From NCBI GenBank assembly GCA_030512295.1, contig JAULSR010000002.1:8122001-8186000 (forward strand): 64,000 bases of DNA, in the 5' to 3' direction. This DNA is from Bombardia bombarda (lineage: Eukaryota; Ascomycota; Sordariomycetes; Sordariales; Lasiosphaeriaceae). Numbering within the stretch: position 1 is the stretch's first letter; each line of letters starts with the position of its first letter. This document shows, one piece after another, positions 10,490 through 22,924 of this stretch. A program made the translations under genes and the position numbers. The notes below the pieces were generated by a model. It worked only from the letters and a program-made list of their open reading frames with translations. It had not been told where the DNA came from and made no database searches.

Positions 10490-11710
10490 ACCAAATAGGA
10501 ACGGGGTACCCATGTGCCTGAAGGCGACTCTTTCCCGAGCTTGAACGACACGCTAGTCTGGCTCTCGACCGAAATATTCGTTTAGGTCTGAATCGTATTT
10601 CGGAAGACTACACAAGGTTACCACAGCTTGCCCCGGGTCTCGAAGGTATGTAAATGACCACGCGTCGGCTACTGTGCCGTTCCATATGACCATTTTATGC
10701 ATTTTCTCCATCCGAAACGCAGCGTCCGAGGCGTCTTCCATAACTTCATGAAATTATTCTCGAACGATTGCAGCCGCGATGTGAGAGTTAGAAATCTCAA
10801 CTTTTTCCACTCCCATTGTGGTTGAATCGATTGCAACCAATGACTTGCATCCACCCAATACGAGACGTAGAGTTCTCCAAGGCCTTGGCTTCTATCTGCC
10901 AGAGCCGCAGCAACTTCAGGTTCCGCGTCCCAACCATGATCTTGAAAGTATAGCCTATAGTTTTGCAGGTGATCTTCAAAGATGGACAAGATCTTGAGCG
11001 TCTGGGGCAGTTTTGTCTTGATCAGCTCCAGGTATCCTGTATTGAGCAGGTAAGATTAGCGTTCATAAGTCCTTATTTGAAGTCTCAGGCGGATGGTCGG
11101 TTAGGTTTGGGTATAAGTACTGATGCCTTGGGATTTTCATTGAGATTAGGATTCCATCTAGTTACTCACCGATGTCATATCTTTGCCGTCGGAAAGGGGA
11201 TTACATTTCCACACGCCACGGCTCAATGGCTAAGTGTTCCAGCTGCGGAAGGCTATCTACAAGAAATTTGATACACTGAGGCATGAACCGACGACGGCAT
11301 TTTCAACGTATTGAAAGCTTCTTGACAACGTGAACCACAGGGAGTTTCTGTCTGCACTTAAGCACACCCGAAAAGACACTGCATTCGCCGCAAAGATTAA
11401 CAAACTCGTGGAGTCGCATCACGGCATACTTGGGAGGTACTATAAGATGTACATCGTCGATCCAACCATGACGAAGATGATGTTGAGTAATGTCGTAATC
11501 TTTGAACCAGTGATTAAAATCCTCCTGGGATTGTAGGTTGATCTCCAGCGAAAAGTTATCGTTGGCAGAGGTCCAGGATACTTAGGATAGAAAATAAGTG
11601 GTGGATCATCCTTGCGGTGGTGTAGCTATTCGTGAGTGCCAAACCCATAACTGAGTTTCTCCTGTGCAACTAATGTAAGGATCTGAAGGCGTATCTCTGC
11701 TGGCAAGGGA
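10490..11710 (-). pseudogene. Decayed F-box / DUF6546-like protein gene
   Basis: Minus-strand fragments line up in order with the fungal family of F-box proteins carrying a C-terminal DUF6546-like domain. An F-box start LPAEIRLQILTLVAQ lies near 11705. After an apparent internal deletion comes FSLEINLQSQEDFNHWFKDYD (near 11560-11490), then HGWIDDVHLIVPPKYAVMRL, then PQCIKFLVDSLPQLEHLAIE. An intron-like segment (about 11169-11037) follows, then LELIKTKLPQTLKILSIFED, then SYWVDASHWLQSIQPQWEW and LTLTSRL, and in a second frame MEKMHKMVIWNG. Damage includes an in-frame TGA at 11305-11303, an in-frame TAA at 11213-11211, a frameshift near 10742 and the missing middle. The TGA could come from CGA by C-to-T change. 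Family assignment is from memory of the motif pattern; no function is known for the family. Confidence 0.72.
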
Positions 11711-12548
11711 CACTAGGGCGGAGTTGAGCTGTCCGCTATGTGGATGGTATCTTGATTGCTGATAGCTTGACGATTAATAATCACCGCTAATGGCTGATGG
11801 CTGTTGGAAGTGGTTGATGAAGCGATTGCTAGCCATGGGGTAACTTGGTCAGCGTCTATATCTACCTTAGATAAAGTCAAACGGCTGATGCTAAGACTCA
11901 AAAATTTGGAAATGTAGAAGGATGAGGTGTTTGCAGCGACGTCGGCACCGCGGGCGGGTGAGTCTGTCGAGGAAGGACCACCCGACCTCGACATATCCTT
12001 ACGTACCTAGGCAGGTGCAATCAAAGGTATCCGACACCCGACAACTCCCTAGGTACCTTTCACCGTCCATATCCCGTCAGGTCGACTGATTGGCTTGGAT
12101 GGAAAAGACGCTATTTAGGTACGTACGTACCAACGAATTCTTTTAGAACCAGCAAGTACAATCCAGCCCAGGTTTAAGTGTTACCTCAGTTTGGTTCTGC
12201 CAACTCCACGGCACAACAACCAGTTTTAGCCCCGGGATGAGCTACATAGAAATGCAAACAAAACACCCATCATCACCCGCTGTGTAAAGATATATCATCC
12301 GACCATTTGTCTGTAACATGTATTGCCTTATCAACGCCCCTTGAACATTTGTAATCTCGACCCAGAACATCAAGCAAACAGTATTATCCTTGTTAAACAA
12401 AAATAAATGAGTAATTTAAATATACACAAGAAAACTTATATAACACATCAAACCAACCCCATGAACAAACCACTCATCTATTTACCTCCCTCTCTTTCTT
12501 TCCACCCATCCCACCCACGCCCTCCTCCCAAACCTCAAACCTCAACAC
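11711..12548. other. Intergenic region with TAGGTACCT-type palindromes
   Basis: No gene supported. Several palindromic or near-palindromic segments built on AGGTAC/GTACCT occur between 11998 and 12130 (CGTACCTAGG, CCTAGGTACC, TTAGGTACGTACGTACC). A/T-rich sequence at 12360-12450 probably marks the 3' flank of the glucoamylase gene. Confidence 0.4.
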
Positions 12549-14494
12549 CTAACACCCCCCACCCCTCCCCACCTCCCCCTCCCACTTCTCATCCGTCTCT
12601 AACAACACCTCCGTCTCCCCGCCCTCCACACAAGCCGGCACAACCAACGTCCTATTCCTGTCCTCCCAAATCCACGGCTGCCCGCAGTCCTCCTCCCGCA
12701 CATACGAATAGCTGATCGTCTCGCCCGCCGTCAGCGGCAGCTTGGCAAACCACAGCGGCCGCTCGCTCGTATAGTTGCTCGACTGCATCGGCTGCGCGCT
12801 GCCCAGGTCCCAGGCCCCCAGGTCGCTCGAGTTGCCCGTCAGATAGATGTTCTCGCCGTAGTACGTCGTGGCATTCACCCGGAACAGCACGGTGGACGTG
12901 CACACGCTGGGCACGTCTGGCGCGCCGGCGCCCGTGGCGGGCGCGTAGCTGCCCTTTGCGGAGGTGGCGGCGCAGGTTGCCGGCAGCGCCGAAGTGGCGG
13001 GGGTAGTCCAGCTAGGCGGGAACTTGCCCGCGCGGCGATGGGCCATGCTGACGAACGAGGCAAACGACCAGGTCAGCGCGGCGGCGGAGATAGGTGTGCC
13101 GGGCGCGGTCTTGAGGAACTGCTCGGCGAGGGAGCCGTCGGCGGGGGTATGAGCCTGGGCGACCGCGACGAAGCTGTCTGCGTAGGCGCTAGCGGCGGCG
13201 AGGATCTGGCGGTATGCAGTAGAGCGCTTGCAGCGCTTGTCGTAGGTGGCGATGGTGGCGTTGGGGTAGAGGGTCCGGAAGAAAGGGAGGGAGGTGGCGT
13301 CGATGGCGATGCGGCCCTGGACGGTCCACTGCGCGACGGCGTCGTAGAGGAACTCGGCCGCGCCGAGGGTGATGAGGTACCACGGGTTGCCCGAGTAGTA
13401 CGTGTCCTCGGGGTAGCGGCCGAGGGCCACGCCGCGGTTGGGGGCCACGCCGGCGTTGATGGGGTAGAGGCTGGGGTCGCGGAAGGTGTTGACGAAGACG
13501 TTGAAGTTGGAGAGCATGCGGCTGTGGCAGGGTTGGAGGGTCGAGCTGTTGCAGGGCGCGTTGACGTCAAAGGCCGAGATGGCGCCCAGCATCACGTTGG
13601 CGTCGACGCCGTTGCGGCCAAAGTTGCCGTTGATGTTGGCGGTGAAGTACTTGCCGTTCCAGTACGTCTGGAGGAAGCAGAGCACTTGGGGGGCCTGGTC
13701 GCACCCGGTGCAGGACACGCCTAGGGTCTTTGCTAGCGCGGTACCGTCGACGAGGGCGCGGTATTGGTTCTGGGTGGTGAAGAAGCTGGATCCGGATACC
13801 TCCTCCCATAGGTCAAACCCAGTCGAGTTCCAGTATTGGCCTGTGTAGGACAAGTCGTTTGAGATGACAGGCCAGATGACGTCCTTGACCTTTCCCGTCT
13901 CTCCCTTGCTGATCAGGTAGTTGCTGTACTGGATCATGGCGATGGATCGCAAGGCGGGCCCGTCTCGCTGGGGCCGTCCCCAGTTGCCATTGTAGCGAGT
14001 GCCGTCGGCATTGTACTTTGGCTCACCCAGGCCCGCTCCAGATGGCAGCAAGCCGCCCGAGGGATTCGTGACCGTCTGCAGAATAGCCTGCGCGTGGATG
14101 TAGTCTTCAATGTAGACCTGCAGGCCCGTGTTTCCAAACTCGAGTTCGTCGATGAGCGTCTTGAGAGTCAGAGCGGCATCTCGGGTCCAGGTGTAAAAGT
14201 CTTCGTTGTTGTTCCAACTGTGGTTAGCAATGGAGTTAGTGAACAAGTGGATAACATAAACTTACAGTTTGGATCTGTCTTGGACGGGCTGGCAATGACG
14301 ATGCCAGCAGCTGCTCCTGGTACCTTTGTGCCATTTGGACCGATATTGGCAAGCACGCCTTTGAGAGCAATCTCTCGTTCTGTGGCAATAAACGCATCGA
14401 CTGTCTCACCCTGAGGCCACTCGGCGACAGCAACAGCAGTCTGCCATGCCAGCACAAGCCCCGACAGGAGACGAGGTGATAGTTGGAGAATCAT
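12549..14494 (-). CDS. Secreted glucoamylase (GH15 with CBM20 starch-binding domain)
   Basis: Glucan 1,4-alpha-glucosidase, which releases glucose from the non-reducing ends of starch and glycogen outside the cell. Two exons: 14494-14266 and 14200-12549, giving 626 residues, the usual length. The start is an ATG in the context GCCACCATG and is followed by a signal peptide (LLSGLVLAWQTAVAVA) ending near residue 24. GH15 signatures: ASPSKTDPN|YFYTWTRDAALTL across the splice, FDLWEEVSGSSFFT with the catalytic acid Glu, and SLAEQF with the catalytic base Glu. A Thr/Ala/Ser-rich linker leads to CBM20 (VLFRVNATTYYGENIYLTG, SSDLGAWDLGSAQPM, WIWEDRNRTLVVP). The family sequence is restored only if the intron ends at an AAG at 14201-14204 and not at the nearer CAG, which sits about 5 nt from the branch A. 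No neighbour suggests a starch-use cluster. Confidence 0.95.
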
Positions 14495-16210
14495 GGTGGC
14501 CGCCGAGAACAGCAAAAATCAACAGAAGATTTTTGTAGTCGCAGAGGACAGGAGAACAGCGGATTGGGAGGGAGGGTATGATGGCGAAGAGGGACAACTC
14601 GGAAAAAGCAAGCAACAAGACCCCGAGACATACACACGAGATAGTTACATTACACGATGCAGATCCTTGGTGGGCATCTTATATAAGAGATTCATCCTAT
14701 CTTTCCCCAGCGGCTAGAACTCTCTCCATCTCTGTCTCCTCATCTCCCTCCTACACTCCCAATCAGGAAAGGCACACACTGCGATCGATGCGGCCACTCA
14801 GTCGGAGCATCAGTCGGCCAGACCTCGTCGCCTTTCTCTTGATCCCAGGGAGATGCTTCTTGGCCATGACGATGAAGAAAAGAAAGTTGACTTACCCCAG
14901 ACCCCGCCCATCACCCCATCGACAAGCTTCCTCCCGAGTCTAGTCCACTGTGGCTCCCAGCTGCTACCCCAGACGGCGGGACGACGCGAACTAGGCATGG
15001 TAGCTCAAGGGTATAGCTCTGGCCCGCGGCCCTTCTCCGCATATCGCATCGCATAAACATTGGATGGCACCGCACCGCACCGCACTGCATCGTGGTAGCA
15101 TTGCTACCGCGCCCGCATGCACACCACAGCCAGGAGTGTTGTGTGTGCGGTCCGATTCCACAGTCTGGACTGTAGTGGGGAAGATGGGAAGGATACGAAT
15201 ACAACAGCAAACTTGAAGCGATGAAGCGGGGTGGTAATAAGGTAATTACAAAGTGTCTTGGAAGAAGATGCCTGGTAGGTTTTGTTTTTCTTCGGGTATT
15301 TCTTTTTTCGGATTTTGATAAATGACCTCGAAATGGGCTACTGCAGGTACTGGCTACAGCGCCAAGTGCAAGTGCCTGTCTCATCTGGTTGTGTTCCCCG
15401 AAGACTGAAGTTTGATAAAAAACTTAAATTCTCCAGTCTAGGTACTGTAGCTGCCTTGACAAATGTCACTTGGCCTGCCTCGGTCTCACTCCACTCAATT
15501 GGCCCGAACCAAGGCAGCCCCCAAGTGCCCGAGAAATTGACCGAGTCCATCCATCCTGGCTTGGGTACCTTGCGGGCTGGCTGGCTACCTGCAGGATGCA
15601 CGCCAATTGATCGATCCCGTAGCATAGCGCCGCCACTTTTTGGTGCTCCTCTCCCTAGGTAAGCTAAGGCAGTAGGCAAATTATGGTCCAAGAAAACAGT
15701 AGAGTTCTAGGTATGTTACATGGTGCCCTGTCTGAAGCAAAGGATATCATCGAATATTGAGTGGTTATATTCCCAGTAATATACTTATATACACATCCCA
15801 TCTTCATCCTCATGCCTCGTCTCGTCTTGTCTCCCCCGCCTACCCCCCGCCTACCCAGACAGATCGAATGCTAGAAGTAAGTAGTAGCAGTAGTGATAAT
15901 TTACAGAATAATAAAAAGACAGATCAGATGCCATCTCCCTTTACTCTTCCTCCTCCTCTTCCACTCTCTGCCAAGCAAACACCTTAGTGACATGAAATAA
16001 CCCCATCAAAAAAAAAAACACCGCCCAGATGCAGTACAAATATAAGAAAACAGAAAACCTCCCCCATTTCTATCGAACTGGGATATATCTACCGTACTAC
16101 TACAACAAGATCCTCTCTATGTCTACCTTACTCCCCAGACTAGGTGCCGAACTAACTATTATACATACAAACGGACAGGTAGACAAACATACAGACTGCT
16201 CCTACTCCAC
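14495..16210. other. Intergenic region, glucoamylase promoter side
   Basis: Upstream of the minus-strand glucoamylase and beyond the 3' end of the mitochondrial DnaJ gene. No gene supported. Short frames in 14.5-15.7 kb lack recognisable motifs. A/T-rich sequence with an A run lies near 16008-16018. Confidence 0.4.
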
Positions 16211-18133
16211 TCAGCTGGAGCCAGTCTTGTCATCATCCTTCTTCTTCTCTTCCCCACTGTCCTTCTTGGACTTCGAAGAATCTTCAGTCGGCTTGGAAGA
16301 AGAAGAAGAAGAAGAAGCGTCGTCAGCCTTATTCTCCTGGTGAGCGGGGTGGTTTGTCAGATTGTGCCAGATAGATTTTAAGAAACCTTCGTTCTTGTGT
16401 GAATCCGCATCGTTCTCAGACCTAAAAGGATATCGGCCGTTAGCTTTCCATAATCCCAATCATAACTACCACTCTCGACGACAATGTGGGTGTAGATGTG
16501 TATAACTCACGTCGATCCCGCCGTCCTATCCTTATTCAGATTCATAATCCGTTTGGCCGTCTTATCCCCCAACTCATCCGCCAGCATCTCAATAATCGTC
16601 CTCTGGTTCGCCGTCAAGTACTTGGGCATCGCCACCCTAAACTCCACCTTCAAATCACCCGCGACACCTCTCCTCCGCGCCCCAATCACCGGCATCCCCT
16701 GCCCCGCCAGCGTCATCTTATCCCCCGTATTCGTCCCCGTCGCGACCCGCACCTTCGCATCCCCATCCAGCGTCGGGATCGTCACCTCGCCACCCAATAT
16801 CGCCGTGGTAAGCGGTATCGTCGCCGTATGCAGAATATTCGACCCATCCCTCTTCCACTTCGCATCCGGCGCCACCTTGACATGCACATACAAATCCCCC
16901 TTTGCCGTCTGCGCATCCGGATGCGCCATCCTGCCCGTCGCCGGCTGGTCACCCTCCCTGCTAATCCGCAGCCGCATCCCATCGTCAATCCCCGCCGGTA
17001 TATCCACCGACATGGTCTTGCGCTCCCGCACCACGCCGTCCCCGCGGCAGGGCTTGCACGCCGAGCCCTTGGGCGCCTCGCTCCCGCTGCCGCTGCACGT
17101 CGGACACGCGCTCTCGACCTGGAACACGCCCCCCATGACCGTCATGACGCGGCCCGAGCCCTTGCACGTCCGGCACGTCGACCGCTTCGTGCCCTCCTTG
17201 AGCCCGCTGCCGCTGCACGTGCTGCACGTCACCTGCGGCGTGAACGTGATCGTCTTGGCCGTGCCTTTCGCCGCCTCCATAAACGACACATTCACCTGCA
17301 CGTCCACGTCCTCGCCCTGGTAGAACTCCTGCTGCTGCTGCGCCTGCTGCCTGCCGCCACCACCACCCCCAGGACGTTGCCCGGTAAACGCCGAGAACAG
17401 GTCCTCGAAATTCACATTGCCGCCGAACCCGCCCTGTCCGCCGCCAAACCCAGCGCCAAACCCGCCCCCTCCAAACCCGCCTCCGAATCCGCCGCCGAAC
17501 CCGCCTCCGAAGGGGTGACCGCCGCCGCCGGCGCCCGGGCCGGGACCGGCGCTGGGGTCGAAAGCAGCGGCGCCGAACTGGTCAAACTGCGCGCGCTTCT
17601 TGGCGTCGGACAGGATCTCGTACGACGACTGGATCTCGGCGAACTTGTCCTTGGCCTTGGGGTCCTTGTTGGTGTCGGGGTGGTACTTCTTGGCCAGCCC
17701 GTAGTAGGCCTTTTTGATCTCGGACGCCGAGGCGCTCTTGCCCACGCCCAGCGTGCCGTACGGGTCGCGAGGCGGAGCTAGGACGGTTCGTGTTGCGTGG
17801 AACGCCTGTTGACGTGGGTGTATTGGTCAGCGTGCATGTAAGGACAATAGATGACAGGCAGAGATGATATAGGTAGGGGTGATGAGGTGGAAGAGAGAAA
17901 CGGGGGGAACGTACCCTAGGATGAGCGATAGACTGGGAAGCGGTGGCAGTCTTTCGTGCTGCCCGAGGCCTAGCAGCAACGGTGAAGCTACACGAAGGTG
18001 GACTTCTACTTGAAGCTGAAGCTGTGGCGGCGGCGGCGCATCCGGGTGGTGCTCGCCGGTGCCGGCATATCTGCGCCGAGGAGAATTGGCGGATCGGGAG
18101 GGCGGCCGCTTTCGGTATAATGGTCGTGTTCAT
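16211..18133 (-). CDS. MDJ1: Mitochondrial DnaJ-type (Hsp40) co-chaperone, Mdj1-like
   Basis: Co-chaperone that stimulates the ATPase of matrix Hsp70 in folding of imported proteins. Three exons: 18133-17915, 17805-16511 and 16421-16211 (introns 109 and 89 nt), giving 574 residues. The N-terminus is Arg/Ala/Ser-rich with hydroxylated residues and lacks acidic residues, fitting a matrix targeting peptide. The J domain follows (DPYGTLGVGKSASASEIKK, KYHPDTNKDP with the HPD triad), then a Gly/Phe-rich segment (repeats of GGGFGGGFG). Four zinc-binding CxxCxGxG repeats are present: CSTCSGSG, CRTCKGSG, CPTCSGSG and CKPCRGDG. The C-terminal substrate-binding part contains DIPAGIDDGMRLRISREGD. The tail is acidic/Ser/Lys-rich. 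The four-repeat zinc domain makes this a type I DnaJ. The start is the first ATG that gives the presequence. Confidence 0.94.
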
Positions 18134-19020
18134 CTCGAATTTTAATGATGAGATATCGAGCTCATGGACAGTTGCTCTTCCTGGCAAACATCAGCGTACA
18201 ATAGGACGTAATGAGTTAGGCTACGAGTAAGTACGGTGACGTGCGGTTGCGAACTTCTTCAATGCAGCTTTATTAGTTCGCTGGGAAAAAAATATTAAAA
18301 GAAAATCGAAAAGCAGCAATTGAAGCTTCGACAATTTTTTTGGGCTGACGCAACCAATTGGATGACGGCTTCCACGAGGAAAAAAAGTCTTGGCACCTGA
18401 GGCATCAAAAAAGCTCGGCTTCGGCATGGGCAGGCCTGCAGAAAAGCGGGCGGCAAATACGGGTTAGAATTAGAGCCGGGGTTGCAGGGACTAAGCCGTG
18501 CCTGCCAGAAACCTCCACCGTCTTCTGTGGGCTGCCCCACTGCACTCTACGCGAGTCGCGCTTCTGTTTCTGTTCCTCCGAAAGCCGCCCAGCTCCACGC
18601 TGGGTCCATGCCGCCATTGTCCCATCACGCCAGAATTTCCTATACCGAGGGCCTTATAATGTGTGATGACAGCATCGTTTTTATTTTGCGTCAAATGCCA
18701 TCATATTTCCCAATGCACATTGCACAATAGCAATTGTATATGCTTGTGTATATTTACCATGCCGAATGAAATTTTTTTTTTCCCAGAATGTTGTCCTTTA
18801 CTCCATATCCCTAGTGTACCGCTGATAATCCAAAACTTCGTATGTACTGGCTGGTGCATGCATGTCCTGTTTTCATCCCATGCCGTCCGTCCGGAGCCCA
18901 TATCGTGCCAAGGTATCTCGTGTTCAAAAAAATCAAACCCAAATGGTAGTAAGGTGTGTGGTGCCTTTTTAAACCCAATTCCCTTTCCGTTTTTTGTCCG
19001 CGCCGAAAAACCCACATCCG
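18134..19020. other. Intergenic region
   Basis: It lies between the start of the mitochondrial DnaJ gene and the 3' end of SAP30, both on the minus strand. No gene supported. Short A or T runs occur at 18286-18305 and 18774-18782. Confidence 0.4.
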
Positions 19021-19701
19021 TCACCTCTCATGTTCCTGGGTTATATACTCGACCGTTTTCCTCGTCGACGACGACTTTGCCTTGGAAACGCCGCCCTGAC
19101 CCCTGACCTTGTGGAGGAAGTCGACAATGATGTCATTCTCCTGGACGCCCAGGCCGTTGAAGTGCTTGCGCACCGAGCCCGTCAGCTGGTCCTTGCTCTG
19201 CCGCCGAAACTCCTTCTTCCTCGCGATTGTCGGCGAGTAGAGGCCGACGCTTCTGGGCTGGCTGAGGACCCACTGGTGGTAGTCGCTGGCGAAGGCGGTC
19301 GGCGTGTTGAGCCGGTACGTTCGTCGGTATGCATGGAGGACGTCTCTGTCGAAGGCGGGCCATTGGAGCTGGCGCGCGAGGCCAAGATGTTAGCAAAATC
19401 TGCGCGCGCCATTGAGGAGAGAGAGGGGGTAGAGGTAAATCACACATACTCCTGGGTTGGTAGGCTCTTGAGGCGCGGGCGCGGCAGAAGAGGCAGAGGG
19501 CGTGGCTCCCGAGGAAGAAGCGGCGGCGGTAGCAGCAGCGGCGTTCGTCACCTCACGCAGGTTTGAGCCGGCAGAGCTCGCAACTCGTCGCATCTTGCCG
19601 TTGGATTGGTGCGCGGCGCCATGTCCATTCTTCTCTTTTGGGTTTGGGGTGTCTGATTTGGAGTCGTCCTGGCCGTTTCGGGCGGCTTTGGCTGGGGCCA
19701 T
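19021..19701 (-). CDS. SAP30-like subunit of the Sin3/Rpd3 histone deacetylase complex
   Basis: Component that docks on Sin3 in histone deacetylase complexes acting in the nucleus on chromatin. Two exons: 19701-19450 and 19368-19021 (81-nt intron), giving 199 residues. The first 84 residues are polar and Ala/Ser-rich. Exon 2 is the conserved Sin3-binding domain: LQWPAFDRDVLHAYRRTYRL, then SPTIARKKEFRRQSKDQL, then KHFNGLGVQENDIIVDFLHK. The acceptor was chosen because it joins directly into LQWPAF; an upstream CAG lies before the GCTAAC branch site and so cannot be used. Length and layout match fungal SAP30 proteins. Confidence 0.9.
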
Positions 19702-21577
19702 GGCCAGACGAGGTGGAGGAAGAGGAGGAGGAAGTCGAGGGCTCGCCCGAATGGATGCGGGGTCGTGGAAGAGGGCGTCAAAGACCAGCTCTTTCGGGTA
19801 AAAGAAAAATGTGAGTAGCGCTGTGGAAGGCCAGTCACATCGTAAAGGTCAGGTAGGCGGGCTCGAAAGCAGCTGTGTTGTTGTGACGGTTTGCGGCGGT
19901 CAGTCGGGGCTCTCTGGGAAGAGATTGCGCCCGCGTTTGCGAAAGGTCATCCAGGGATCCCTGAAAGTCTGACGACACACCCGCACAGGGCACGAATCAA
20001 CCACTTTTGTGGCTGGATTGGGGTAAAAGGGGTCCACCTTTTGCCCTGGTGTCACTGCGAACCACCAACCGAAATCGTTCCCATTGGATGACACCCGTCC
20101 GGTACTCACCTTGAGCTTCAACGACGATGGCTTGAGAACAAAAGATTATGTTCCACCTAATCTAACCACAAACTGGACGAGAAAAAAATGGAAACGCGTG
20201 CGCAGTAACCTCAAGCTAAATAGCCCATTTAGACACTAGAAAAGATCAGTTATTGGGGGGCGATGGAAAGCCGACCTCACTTGCAGGGTAGCCACAAAAC
20301 CCTCTGTGTTACACCCTTTCCTGCGTCGCAGCACTGACGCAAGAGTCTAGTCCTGGGCTTAAATGTACTCGCGGCAGCAGAAGTGTTATTAGACGAGTCC
20401 CCCCCAGAAATTTAAGGTGATGAAAATAAGCTTCAGTAATAGCGGGGCCATTAGTAGTACTTACAGCAGCAGAGCAGCAGGTGGCAGGAAGAGAAATGGC
20501 AAATCGTACCTTCCTTGATAGAAAGTCCCAGCAGTTATTCCATCGGCTACTAACCGCTAACGTCGACTCCTCTTTACAGCAACAACTATCGTCTTGCTTG
20601 CTCAAATGAGGTACCTTATGTACGATTCGGAACAGGATTGACCACCTCGATACTCACCAACTAGAGCAGAGAACGGCGCCGCTCCATGAATACTGAATCG
20701 ATTTTAATTTGACAAATACCACCATGCCCAGATTCGGCTCATCTGTGGAGTATCTTCAAATCGCAGCTTTTCGACCTGAAACCTGCGTTGGTTGGGACTG
20801 ACGTGCAGCGGACGAGGTTACACATGACGCCTGTGGTAACGCAAAAGACCGACTGCTCCGTACTTTTGCAATGCAGTGAGTGCTCTTGCACAAGATACTG
20901 ATTTGTAGACACCGCCAAGGAAATCCAACGAGCCGTCTGCTCCGTACCTGTTCCCCACATGTTCAGTCAAGACGGGATTGGGCCGGGCTTCGTCTTATCC
21001 GTATTTGTATCAGCATATCCGACACAGGTAGGTACTGTGTAGTTTGCATCTATCTCTTTGCCAATTGTCCAAAGTGTGTATGCAAAGTAGTCATAGACTA
21101 CTGATGTTCACACGGTCAACCGGCTGCTATTGGGTGTGTAACATACCGCATGCGTGTTCCATGCGTGGTACCTGCCTAATATTTACCAATTTTTTTGGTG
21201 ATGGTGTGTTTATTCGCTCATCTTTACGACGAAAGGCAATAGAAAGAGCTGGTACTTCGTAGGGTGTGTCTGCTGCGAAGACACGCCCCACCCAACGAAC
21301 CGTGGTGGCTCCAGTTGTTCGAGCTGGTCATTTCGAGTGGGCGCGCCTCCTCCCTTTCTAAGATGCAGGCAGTTACCTTTCGGTCGACGTGCATATCGGG
21401 GACTGCGACTAAGACGCGAGTGGCGCGACAAGGGTCTCCATTTTTTGCGGTACAGGCCTGTGGGAGAAGGGCTTCACAAATCAGTTTCTCTCATGATGGT
21501 CAGGTGGCGGTTTCTAACCGCCGTCAAAGGATTCTTCTGCAGTCAGGCAAAGGTTTTGGCACCCCTTGTCTTGTAGT

Positions 21578-21635
21578 AGTTGTTGTTATTGTTGTTATTG
21601 TTATTGTTGTTGTTATTGTTGTTATTGTTATTGTT

Positions 21636-21707
<72 letters not shown>
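21578..21707. repeat. TTG/TTA trinucleotide microsatellite
   Basis: About 130 bases of near-perfect TTG triplets, with TTA variants in the first half and pure TTG in the second half. Open in several frames (poly-Leu, poly-Val), but with no gene context, so treated as non-coding. Confidence 0.95.
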
Positions 21708-21708
<1 letters not shown>

Positions 21709-22899
21709 GTGAGTGTTCAGACCAGTGAAGTGATTTCGTTGATCAATGTCCCACGCAGGATCGCGACAGATAAAGCCACAGCGTTCTTAGTTTGGTTCTC
21801 ACCACTTGCGCTAATGCTACACGTCGCTAGTCAAGTTTGCGGTTGGTGAGTGGTGCCCATGAGGCCTAGAGTACATACATATGAGATAGGCAGGACATGC
21901 AACCCCCATCTGCCCCAGGCCAGACTAAGGTATTCCGTGCTCGAGACATGTCGACAGGTAGCCAGTACCGGCATGTTCGCTTCGCGCGCCTATCTGTCGA
22001 TCTTGATATCTTCGATCAGGTTGGAAGAGTTGTCTTGATCGTGGCGCAAGGGAGAGAAAATGTGATAAATCGACGCCCATATTCGGGTAAAGTAATCAAA
22101 GTGCTTTGGTAGCGGTCGCGTGCAAGCGGCCTGGGTCGACATTCGTTCCACGCCGAAATCGCTTACCTAACCATCCATGTAAGTCGAAGATGGAGGCTAG
22201 GACTTGGCTTGGTACCCTGCCTGAGCCTGACAGGCTGTTTTGAACTTGCTTAATGAGCAACTGAGGTAGACATTTTGTTCTTTTGAGACTTTGAGACAAG
22301 GCATAGCGTGCGGGTTTTGTTATGAATCGTCGCGAAGAGAATCATGATAATTAACCGCCTTAAGAGCCTCGTTCCTCTCGGAGCATGTGTAGTCACTCTC
22401 TGGAAGAGACTGTACGGAATAACAGTAAGGGGCCCGATCCAAGGTTGCAGTATGGTGGGGTTTCTCGGTCGGACGATGTCCTGTGGTTATGGGTTGTGAA
22501 GCGGGCAGAATGGAGACTTTGCGATCACTCTCCAGGTTCTGGTGCTAGCGTACCTCACAAGCTCTTGTCTATTCATCAGACGAGACGAAGCAACGAATTA
22601 CACGCCGGCGCCAGCACCAGCGGAGCTTAGGTAGGAGAGCTCACGAGGTAGGTCAACATGCCTCTGGGCCGTCTTTGATAGTGGTCAGAGGTCCGATGTT
22701 AGAAGCGTCAGCCCAACTGCGAACGGCTCCTCGTTATCACCGATACTGGTACAAGTAGTAGGATATCCCGAAAGGTACGGAGTATCTAGAGTTTAATTAG
22801 TAACACAGGTCAGCAACTTCTGCTCCCAGGAGACTCTGGACGGAGAAGCCCATCAGTCCATCAGACCAGGGGCCTGGCTTCCTTCCCCGCCCCGCCCCG

Positions 22900-22924
22900 C
22901 CCCCCCCCCCCCCCCCCCCCCCCC
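22900..22924. repeat. Poly-C run of 25
   Basis: An uninterrupted run of 25 C preceded by CCCCGCCCCGCCCCGC. Length is likely imprecise in any assembly. It could form a G-quadruplex or i-motif. Confidence 0.9.

Noticed and set aside
13038..13724. 228-residue plus-strand ORF rich in Gly/Val
   Set aside because: Antisense shadow of the glucoamylase catalytic domain.
16486..17781. 431-residue plus-strand ORF rich in Arg/Pro/His
   Set aside because: Antisense shadow of the mitochondrial DnaJ gene; composition is that of a reverse frame.
21264..21849. Plus-strand ORFs with long Val or Leu runs
   Set aside because: They are translations of the TTG/TTA microsatellite without supporting flanking sequence.
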